A DNA stretch of 64,000 bases from Puniceicoccaceae bacterium 5H (GTDB lineage: Bacteria; Verrucomicrobiota; Verrucomicrobiia; Opitutales; Oceanipulchritudinaceae), in the NCBI GenBank assembly GCA_009772895.1, contig WOUP01000002.1, positions 124,001 through 188,000 on the forward strand, in the 5' to 3' direction. This document shows, piece after piece, positions 34,455 to 41,443 of this stretch. Position numbers and translations under genes: made by a program. The notes under the pieces were generated by a model. That model did no database searches, was not told where the DNA came from, and saw only the letters and a program-made list of their open reading frames with translations. Each line of letters opens with the position of its first letter. Position 1 is the stretch's first letter.

Positions 34455-36764
34455 TTAACCCAACGGCACGGTCACCGGCCTTCCGGGCAGGCATTTCAGC
34501 GTGACGCCGCACACGAAAAACGGGATTGGCTGTGCATTGTCCTCCGCGGCGGTAGCGGTCAATCCATCCCGCGTCATGCTCAAGTCCAGACGTTGGCCGC
34601 GCCAGCAGACACTGAATGAGATTGCCTGCCAATGCGTCGGCAAGTGCGGCTGGCAATGCACCCCATCTTCGCGCAGTCGGATGCCCGCAAAGCCTTCGGT
34701 CGCGACCATCCAGGCCCCGCCGTTGGCGGCAGGGTGGGTGCCGCCGATATAGAGCGGCCCGACAAACTGCTTGGACTTGCCGGTGAGGTCGATCGTGGCG
34801 GTCTTGAGGAAGTATTCGTAAGCGTAATCGACGTTGCCCGTGTCGAGCGCCGACAGCCCGTAGGCACAGGCGCTGAGGCTGGACCCATGCTCCGTGCGCG
34901 GCTCATAGAACGCCCAGTTGGCCCGCTTGATGGCCACGCTGAACGCGTCGCGCATCAGTGCCAGCAACAGCACGACGTCAGCCTGTTTCAGGATCTGGGT
35001 GGTGGTCGCCAGGCCGCTGCCGCCGCCCAGGTATTCATGCGGATCGAGCAGGCGGGATTTGAGGGCCTCCAGGCTGCAGTTCTCGAGCTGTAGATAGCCG
35101 TCGAACTGCTCGATTACGCCGGTTTCAGGGTCGGGTGTCGGACAGTACAGCCGGGCGGAAAAGTCACGCAGCCGCTCGATTTCTTCCGGGCTGGCATCGC
35201 AGGTTTCGAGCAGCTGGGCAAAGCGCTGCGGGTCACTTGCCTCGAGACGGCCGGTGGCGGTCAAGAGGCTCTGGAGCGCGGCGGCGACCATGTAGTTGGT
35301 GTAGGCGTTGTTGTGGACGCGCTCGTGGTATTCGTCCGGCCCCGTCACATCGAGCAGCACATAGTGCGACTGGTCGCTCTTGAGGTGCGCGTAGGAGAAG
35401 AAAAAGCGGGCGCACTCCAGCATCACCTGCCAGCCACCGTCCCAGAGGAATGCGAGGTCGCCGGTCACCTGCACGTAGCGCCAGAAGGCCCAGGCGATGT
35501 CCGCGCTGATGTGGATTTGCTTGTCGCGGAAATACGTGCGGGTGGGCCGCCCGGTGAAGACATCCGTCACGTTGAAAAGCGTGCAGGCCTCGTGCCCGGC
35601 GTCCTGACTCTCCCACGCGTAAAAGGCCCCCGCGTAGCCATACTCGCGGGCCTTCGCCTGGGCGCCCGGCAGGGCGTGCACGCGGTAGCGCAGGAGGTTA
35701 CGCGCCAGCTCGGGAAACGTAGCCAGAAAGAAGGGCAGCATGAAGATCTCCGTGTCCCAGAAAACAGCGCCTTTGTAGACCTGGCCCGACAGCGCACGCG
35801 CCGGGATGGAAAGCGACTCGGCATGAAAGGGCGCGGCGGAGAGCAGCTGGTAGAGGCTGTAACGCAGGGCCTTCTGCGCTTCCGTATCGCCCTCGATCTG
35901 GACGTCGGCCTGCTGCCAGCGCGCCTCCCACGTATCGAGATGATCCTGCCGAACAGCCTCGTAACCCCGGGCTGCTGCGCGTTGGACATGTGCGTTCGCC
36001 GCTTGGTCGACAGGTCCGGTGCGGTGCTCGACGCTATGGTAGACGGCACAGAACGTTTGCAGCTCGAGTTGCAGCGCACCGTCGCTCTGTAGCGTCCAGC
36101 TGCGCCGAGAGTCCTTCACCGTTTCCGGGGTCTCCGCCACATCTCCGCTCAAGCAGGCGACTTGAGCCACTGCCACACGATGGCCGGCTTCTGCCGTGTC
36201 GCCACGGAGCAGGATGCAGTCGCCTGCGTGCGAGGCCTCGAGGTGCGGCAAGTGGGGCCCGTTCAAGTCCCAGATCGCGGGATCGATGCCGGTTTGGAGC
36301 GTCACTTCCGCCGGGCCGTCGACGGCCACGGTGTAGCGCATCGCCATGAGATGGACCTCGTGAGCGGAAAGGAAGCGCTCCGCCGCGACGGTGACGGTGA
36401 CGCCGTCCAGCTGGTATTGCGTCTCGCGGCGGTGCAGAGCGCCGCGCAGGTCCAGCGTCTGCCGGTGGGCGATCGGGGTCATCTCCAGCGGGTCCAGCCA
36501 ACGGCCATTGAGGCGCACGCGGGTATGGAGTCCGTTCGGTGCGTTCACCGGTTCACGCCATGCGTCGCCTACTTGGTCGAAAACGCCCGGCAGCAGCACG
36601 CCCACCCGTTCGTCGGGGCCGAACTCTTCCAGGGTCCCCCGGTAGCCCATATGGCCATTGCCGAGCAGGAAGCGGTTGCCGTGTTCGGTGATTGCATCGG
36701 GATTCCAGTCCTCTGCGTTGAGCGTCCACGCTGGATCCGTCATCGTGTGGGTGGGAGTCTTCAT
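34455..36764 (-). CDS. GH65 family glycoside phosphorylase (nigerose/kojibiose/maltose phosphorylase type)
   Basis: This 769-residue inverting phosphorylase cleaves an alpha-linked glucosyl disaccharide with phosphate to give beta-glucose-1-phosphate. The N-terminal sandwich domain opens with ITEHGNRFLLGNGHMGYRGT. The (alpha/alpha)6 barrel carries KGAVFWDTEIFMLPFF and LLDVTGPDEYHERVHNNAYT (about 468-487), with the catalytic Glu of the GPDEY motif near 476; EHGSSLSACAYGLSALD closes the barrel. There is no signal peptide, so it is cytoplasmic. Linkage specificity (alpha-1,2, -1,3 or -1,4, or trehalose) is not readable, but the GH87-like neighbour favours nigerose or alpha-1,3-oligoglucan. pgmB lies immediately upstream and would convert its product. 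An ATG 21 bases further in is an alternative start. Confidence 0.92.
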   Translation of the reverse strand: MKTPTHTMTDPAWTLNAEDWNPDAITEHGNRFLLGNGHMGYRGTLEEFGPDERVGVLLPGVFDQVGDAWREPVNAPNGLHTRVRLNGRWLDPLEMTPIAHRQTLDLRGALHRRETQYQLDGVTVTVAAERFLSAHEVHLMAMRYTVAVDGPAEVTLQTGIDPAIWDLNGPHLPHLEASHAGDCILLRGDTAEAGHRVAVAQVACLSGDVAETPETVKDSRRSWTLQSDGALQLELQTFCAVYHSVEHRTGPVDQAANAHVQRAAARGYEAVRQDHLDTWEARWQQADVQIEGDTEAQKALRYSLYQLLSAAPFHAESLSIPARALSGQVYKGAVFWDTEIFMLPFFLATFPELARNLLRYRVHALPGAQAKAREYGYAGAFYAWESQDAGHEACTLFNVTDVFTGRPTRTYFRDKQIHISADIAWAFWRYVQVTGDLAFLWDGGWQVMLECARFFFSYAHLKSDQSHYVLLDVTGPDEYHERVHNNAYTNYMVAAALQSLLTATGRLEASDPQRFAQLLETCDASPEEIERLRDFSARLYCPTPDPETGVIEQFDGYLQLENCSLEALKSRLLDPHEYLGGGSGLATTTQILKQADVVLLLALMRDAFSVAIKRANWAFYEPRTEHGSSLSACAYGLSALDTGNVDYAYEYFLKTATIDLTGKSKQFVGPLYIGGTHPAANGGAWMVATEGFAGIRLREDGVHCQPHLPTHWQAISFSVCWRGQRLDLSMTRDGLTATAAEDNAQPIPFFVCGVTLKCLPGRPVTVPLG

Positions 36765-36807
36765 CAAGGGATAGGTAGGGTAGGGCTTGGGCGATTCGGA
36801 TCGGCGG

Positions 36808-37470
36808 CTATACCGTGGCGCGGTGACTGAGGGCTTGTGCATCCAGCTGCAGGAAGTCGCGGGCGGTCCAGGTCGCCTGGGGGAGAAATTCGGGGCTGCC
36901 GATGCCGAAACAGCGCATGCCGGCCGCGAGCGCGCCTTGCACGCCGGAGGGGGCGTCCTCGAAGACGATGCAGGCTTCGGATCGCTCGCCGAGGCGTTCG
37001 GCCGCCAGCAGAAAGATCTGCGGGTCTGGCTTGGCCCGCTCGATGTCGTGGCCCGTCACGACGGTATCGAAGTAGGGCTCCAGGCCGAGGTTCGACAGCA
37101 CGAGCGGGGCGTTTTTGCTGGAAGAGCACAAGGCGGTTTTCAGGTCGAGCGCCCGCGCCTGCTGCAGAAACGCGACCGCTCCGGGGATGACATCCGCCTC
37201 ACCGATGCCCTGAAGCAGCTCCACGTAATAGGCATTCTTGCGGCTGGCCAGGGCGTGCTTTTGGTCTTCGGGGAGCGTGACACCGTTGTGCCGCAGGATG
37301 ACCTCGAGCGATGCCATCCGCGGCACACCCCGGCACGCATCGTTTACCTCTTCGTCGAACGCCCAGCCTTGCTCATCGGCCAGCTTTTTCCAACCGAGGT
37401 AGTGGTAACGGTCCGTGTTGACGATGACCCCGTCCAGGTCGAAGAGAAAGGCATTGGTGGAGTAGTGCAT
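36808..37470 (-). CDS. pgmB: Beta-phosphoglucomutase
   Basis: The HAD-superfamily enzyme isomerises beta-glucose-1-phosphate to glucose-6-phosphate. AFLFDLDGVIVNTD (about residue 6-19) holds the nucleophile Asp and the second Asp shifted by the Gly-Val insertion typical of beta-PGM. TALCSSSKNAP (Ser/Lys region, about 113) and VFEDAPSGVQGALAAGM (about 165, Glu-Asp) are the remaining motifs; KPDPQIFLLAAERLG lies between. At 220 residues it is of normal length. It precedes GH65 by 43 bases in the same direction, the usual pairing of inverting phosphorylases. The start at MHYSTNAF was chosen over a GTG 15 bases upstream. The palindrome GTTTACGTAAAC lies 57 bases before the start. Confidence 0.94.
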   Translation of the reverse strand: MHYSTNAFLFDLDGVIVNTDRYHYLGWKKLADEQGWAFDEEVNDACRGVPRMASLEVILRHNGVTLPEDQKHALASRKNAYYVELLQGIGEADVIPGAVAFLQQARALDLKTALCSSSKNAPLVLSNLGLEPYFDTVVTGHDIERAKPDPQIFLLAAERLGERSEACIVFEDAPSGVQGALAAGMRCFGIGSPEFLPQATWTARDFLQLDAQALSHRATV

Positions 37471-37526
37471 CTTATTGTAGGGCACTGCATAGCGGCCTCC
37501 GTCACCGGATCGCGAAACCCCTCTTG

Positions 37527-37538
37527 GTTTACGTAAAC
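37527..37538. promoter_or_regulatory. Candidate LacI-family operator 2
   Basis: A second perfect copy of GTTTACGTAAAC, again preceded by G. It lies in the divergent region between pgmB (start 57 bases away) and a HAD phosphatase gene (start 120 bases away), where it could control either promoter. Sharing the operator with lacI links the two halves of the sugar locus. Confidence 0.75.
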
Positions 37539-37657
37539 GGGTGCTGGCTCGGGCAGGGGACGTCGAGGGGCGCCCAAAGCGAGCGCTTCAGCCTGCGAAA
37601 CGGAATTCCGGACATTCTCTTTTGCACTCGCGAGCGGGTAGGGTAGATTCGCGGTGC

Positions 37658-38452
37658 ATGAAGCTCGCATTGGCCTTTATCGATCTCGACGACACGTTGC
37701 TGGGCAACGACAAGCGCATCTCGGCGGAGAACCGGCAGGCCTTGCGCCGGCTGCAGGAAGCCGGGGTGCACCCCGTGCTCGCCTCGGGGCGCCACATCAA
37801 GAGCATGCGCCAGATCGCGACCGAATTGCCGGAGATCGAGTGGCTGATCTCAATGCAAGGCGGCCTCGTGACCGATACGACGGGCGAGAATGTGTTGTTC
37901 GAAGCGCTGCTGCCGAAGAACACCGTGCGGCAGGTCGTCGACCTGGGCGTGGACCGCGGCTATACGGTGATGATCTACAGCCGCGAACACATTTTTGCCA
38001 ACCCGGCAGGGGCCTACGTCGAGCTCTACACCCGCCTCTCCGGTCATCGGCCCACGGTGCTCAACCCCTACGAACTGGTGCGCGAAGACGTTTTCAAGGT
38101 GCTCTGGCTGGAGCAGGAAGACCGCATCGCCGCCGTGGCAGACATGGTCGAGTTGGCGCAGCTGGACGCCTATCTCGTGCGCACGCAGGACGAGATTTTC
38201 GAGTTCATGCCCAAGCACGCCAACAAGGGCGCCGCAGCGGCCGCCCTGGCCCAACACCTGGGCGTAGCGCCGGAAGCATGCGTGGCCTTTGGCGACGGCA
38301 ACAACGACGTACCCATGCTCGAATGGGCCGGCGAATCCGTCGCCATGGACCACGGCTGGCAAGACGCCAAAACCGCCGCCCGCCACGTCACCCCCGCCGG
38401 AGATCCCAACAGCGCCTTCGCCCGCGGCGTGGAACTGTTGCTGGGATCGTGA
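37658..38452 (+). CDS. Cof-type HAD-superfamily hydrolase
   Basis: The 264-residue protein begins FIDLDDTLLGNDKRI (nucleophile DxD). It continues PVLASGRHIKSM (Ser/Gly motif II) and KGAAAAALAQHLG (Lys), and ends with VAFGDGNNDVPMLEWAG (Asp pair), VAMDHGWQDAKTAARHVT. This is the Cof/YidA pattern of sugar-phosphate phosphatases with a C2 cap. The substrate is unknown; its position divergent from pgmB across operator 2 suggests clearance of a phosphorylated sugar in the same locus. The start at MKLALAFIDLDD puts the motif at the N-terminus as in all homologues. Confidence 0.9.
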   Translation: MKLALAFIDLDDTLLGNDKRISAENRQALRRLQEAGVHPVLASGRHIKSMRQIATELPEIEWLISMQGGLVTDTTGENVLFEALLPKNTVRQVVDLGVDRGYTVMIYSREHIFANPAGAYVELYTRLSGHRPTVLNPYELVREDVFKVLWLEQEDRIAAVADMVELAQLDAYLVRTQDEIFEFMPKHANKGAAAAALAQHLGVAPEACVAFGDGNNDVPMLEWAGESVAMDHGWQDAKTAARHVTPAGDPNSAFARGVELLLGS

Positions 38453-38474
38453 CTGCTCTGGCAGGGGGGCACTC

Positions 38475-38829
38475 GGTGAGGCGTCACCGGCCTTTGATCG
38501 ATCCAGATGAATGGAACATCGTTTTCCACCACGAAACAGATGTCGACGATGCTAAGTCTGTTGCCAGTAAACGGCTCGACCATCTCAAGATGATCCTTGA
38601 AAAATTGAGTCGTGGGCTCGCGCCCTCAATCGAGTGAGACCCATGCGGGAGGTGCGGCGAAGTTTTTCAATGTCGAGAGATTCGCAGCGGATGTGGAGCT
38701 TCTAGACCCAAGGTTGCAGATCTACAGCGTTGATCATCAACCCGTAGACGAAGGGCGTCTGGTCTTCCGCATCGCATTCTGGTCAGGCGGCTACCTTGAG
38801 ATCGAGTGCGAGGCCTCCGACTTCGTCCC
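38475..38829 (+). pseudogene. Decayed ORF remnants beside tRNA-Leu
   Basis: Two short stretches read like protein but in different frames and without a sensible start or end. The first (about 38500-38637) includes DPDEWNIVFHHETDVDDAKS and KRLDHLKMILEKLSRG before TGA. The second (about 38655-38825) includes VELLDPRLQIYSVDHQPVDE and [20 protein letters not shown] and runs into the tRNA gene. Codon texture is less GC-rich than the neighbours. I read this as a frameshifted and truncated foreign gene next to a tRNA, a common insertion place. Two unrelated tiny genes remain possible. Confidence 0.4.
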
Positions 38830-38834
38830 GTCGT

Positions 38835-38921
<87 letters not shown>

Positions 38922-39146
38922 TTGGGTTTCGGGCTGACCGGCAGGAGGGAGGGCGCGGATAGCGCGGTGCCGGGCAGCGGGCGTCGATCACGGGGGGATC
39001 TGGCGCGAATGGAAACCCGCAACAATTGCGGTTGTGGGGCAAGATTCAAGCTAAAACCGGCCGGGACGCTCGTGCCTACGATTCTCCCTCGACCTTTTGG
39101 TGTAGGGGCCTTAGCTCTGGCATAACCCTCTATCCCAAACGCACCT

Positions 39147-40058
39147 ATGACGTTAAAACTTCTCACGATGGCTTTCGCGACTTTGGCAACCACCCTGGCG
39201 GCACAGACCCGTCCTCAAGATCCCATGCCCCTTTGGCCGGAAGGTTCCGTGCCGGGAGCGCAGGGCACCGAGGAGCAGGATACGCCGACGCTCACGCCTT
39301 ACTGGCCGGCGGAAGGCGAGGCCAATGGCGCGGTGATGGTCATCTGCCCCGGGGGCGGCTATGTGCATCTGGCCGAGCACGAGGGGCGGGATTACGCGTT
39401 GTGGCTCAATGAACACGGCATTACCTGCTTTGTGCTCAAGTATCGCCTGGGCTCCGCCGGCTATCGGCACCCGTCGATGATGCAGGATGTGCAGCGCGCT
39501 ATCCGCACCGTGCGTGCCCATGCGGGTGAGTGGAAGCTGAACCCCGGCAAGGTGGGGGTCATGGGTTCTTCGGCGGGTGGTCACCTCGCCTCGACCGCAC
39601 TGACACATTTCGACTATGGCCAGTCCGATGCCGAGGATTCGATCGAGCGCTTCAGTTCGCGGCCCGACCTTGGCGTCCTGTGCTATGCGGTCATCAGCAT
39701 GGGCCCCATGACTCACCAGGGCTCGCACGACAACCTGATCGGCAAGGATGCGGCGCCGGAGCTGGAGGAGCTGCTCTCCAACGAGCTGCAGGTGACCGAT
39801 AACACGCCGCCGACTTTCCTCTGGCACACGGCGGACGATTCGGTGGTGCCGGTGCAGAACTCCTATGCATTTGCGCAGGCGCTGCAGGAACACGGTGTGC
39901 CCTACGACCTGCACATCTACCAGACGGGCCATCACGGCCTCGGGCTCGGCGTGCGCGGTTACACGCCGGAGGCCTACGACGATGCCGATCTGTTGCCGTG
40001 GACGCACGACTTGCTCTACTGGCTGGAGCTCAACGGCTTCATTCAGCCAGAGGAGTAG
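39147..40058 (+). CDS. Secreted alpha/beta-hydrolase (acetyl-xylan-esterase/BD-FAE-like)
   Basis: The 303-residue product has a signal peptide (MTLKLLTMAFATLATTLAAQ). The mature protein begins with DPMPLWPEGSVPGAQG, common in carbohydrate-esterase-like hydrolases. MVICPGGGYVHLAEHEG is the oxyanion-hole motif, VGVMGSSAGGHLAS holds the nucleophile Ser (about 145), and TADDSVVPV and TGHHGLGLG provide the Asp and His. These features match secreted esterases that remove acyl groups from plant or algal polysaccharides. It is not obviously linked to the sugar locus because a tRNA gene lies between. The next gene converges. Confidence 0.88.
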   Translation: MTLKLLTMAFATLATTLAAQTRPQDPMPLWPEGSVPGAQGTEEQDTPTLTPYWPAEGEANGAVMVICPGGGYVHLAEHEGRDYALWLNEHGITCFVLKYRLGSAGYRHPSMMQDVQRAIRTVRAHAGEWKLNPGKVGVMGSSAGGHLASTALTHFDYGQSDAEDSIERFSSRPDLGVLCYAVISMGPMTHQGSHDNLIGKDAAPELEELLSNELQVTDNTPPTFLWHTADDSVVPVQNSYAFAQALQEHGVPYDLHIYQTGHHGLGLGVRGYTPEAYDDADLLPWTHDLLYWLELNGFIQPEE

Positions 40059-40081
40059 GCGGGGGCGTCATCAGCCCCCGC
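40059..40081. terminator. Hairpin between converging esterase and PepSY genes
   Basis: GCGGGGGC and GCCCCCGC form a perfect 8-bp stem around a 7-base loop in the 29 bases between two converging stop codons. There is no T-run on either strand, so it may be a transcript-end stabiliser. Confidence 0.5.
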
Positions 40082-40087
40082 ACAACA

Positions 40088-41443
40088 TTACGCGGCGCTT
40101 CCTCCTCGTAGCCTGCCCAGACCCCAGCGCAGAGCGCTGATCAGGCAGATGAGGATGAGTGAGAGCCCGACGAGGGGGAAGAAGATCGCGAGCACGATAA
40201 TGACCGCGACGATGGTCTTGGGCACTGCCTCGTTGCGGGTGCGTCGCGGAGCCCCGAATTTGCCGGAAGGGTGGCGGCGCCACCACATCCATACGCCGGT
40301 GAGGCTCATCGCGACGATGATCAGGCAGGAAATCAGGGCGAGGATCTTGGTCGGCAGGCCGAAGATGCGGCCGGTGTGGATGGAATAAAACATCAAGGCC
40401 GCCTTCGCGCCCGGCTGGAGGCTTGGGTAGTCGATCGAGGCCAGCGGGTCGCCCGTGCTGGCGTCGATATACACCGCACCCTCGTCCAGCTTGCCGTCTT
40501 GAGAATTGCCAAAAACGGTCCAGCAATCGCCCGGATTATGGGGGGCGGCCAGGTAGAACTGGTCGAACGCATAATGCGAGCGCGCTTCGGCCATGACACG
40601 GTCGATCCCGACCGGCGTGGCACCGTCGGCAAGCTCGGTCGACTTGGGTGGGCTGACGTAAGGCGCGGGTAGCTGACCGCTAAAGTAGAGTCCCGCAAAG
40701 GTGGCCTTGCCCCATACCTGGGTGTAGAGCAGGCCAGTGCCCATGATCGCGAGGACGAAGAGGGAGAGGTAGAGCCCCGGGATGGCGTGCAGATCGCGCA
40801 GGGCGACGCGCAGCCCCTTGTTGAATCGCGGCACCCAAACACCCTCCGCCTTGCGCCGGGCCTTGCCGCGCGGCCACCAGAGCAGGAGCCCCGTCAACAT
40901 CGAGACGATGCCCCAGCAGGTCCCGGCTTCGACCAGATAGCGCCCGAAGCTGCCGCCGAGCAGGGTGCGGTGGATCTCCAGCACGACGGGGAAGAAGGCG
41001 CTGTCGCGGTCACGGTCACCCAACACCTCGGCGGTGTAGGGATTTACAAATACCACGCGGTGCGGCGTCTCGTGGGCATCCATGTCCTCCACGTCCTGAT
41101 GGAAGACGATTCGGTCGCTGCGGTCGAGGCCGGACATGCGGGATAAGTCCGAAAACTCCCACCCCTCCGGCAAGGCGACTTGAGCGGCGGCTACGCGTTC
41201 GCTGAAGGCACGCATTTGACCGTCGGCGGGCACCTCGACCTGTTGCAGTTCGGGCTCGAGCAGCGCTTCCAGTTCGTCCTCGAAGACGTAGAGCGCCCCC
41301 GTGATCGAAACGACGACCAGGATGGGCGTGATGATGAGGCCCATCCAGAAGTGCCAGCGCCAGACGGCCGGGTAAAGCGCCGCCAACCAGGATTTGCCCG
41401 GTTTTTTGGCGGCGGGGGAAGATTCGGTCGTCGAGGTGCTCAT
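40088..41443 (-). CDS. PepSY-associated transmembrane protein (iron-uptake type)
   Basis: The 451-residue protein has PepSY_TM architecture. A first helix (WRWHFWMGLIITPILVVVSI, about 28-47) is followed by a periplasmic PepSY domain (about 75-160), then a conserved HRTLLGGSFGRYLVEAGTCW with TM helices, LRDLHAIPGLYLSLFVLAIMG and a C-terminal helix pair. Conserved histidines at helix edges suggest haem or metal handling. Members are regularly found beside TonB siderophore receptors and are thought to act as inner-membrane reductases or accessory permeases for ferric siderophores. Its ATG overlaps the stop of the receptor gene by four bases (ATGA). Confidence 0.9.
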   Translation of the reverse strand: MSTSTTESSPAAKKPGKSWLAALYPAVWRWHFWMGLIITPILVVVSITGALYVFEDELEALLEPELQQVEVPADGQMRAFSERVAAAQVALPEGWEFSDLSRMSGLDRSDRIVFHQDVEDMDAHETPHRVVFVNPYTAEVLGDRDRDSAFFPVVLEIHRTLLGGSFGRYLVEAGTCWGIVSMLTGLLLWWPRGKARRKAEGVWVPRFNKGLRVALRDLHAIPGLYLSLFVLAIMGTGLLYTQVWGKATFAGLYFSGQLPAPYVSPPKSTELADGATPVGIDRVMAEARSHYAFDQFYLAAPHNPGDCWTVFGNSQDGKLDEGAVYIDASTGDPLASIDYPSLQPGAKAALMFYSIHTGRIFGLPTKILALISCLIIVAMSLTGVWMWWRRHPSGKFGAPRRTRNEAVPKTIVAVIIVLAIFFPLVGLSLILICLISALRWGLGRLRGGSAA

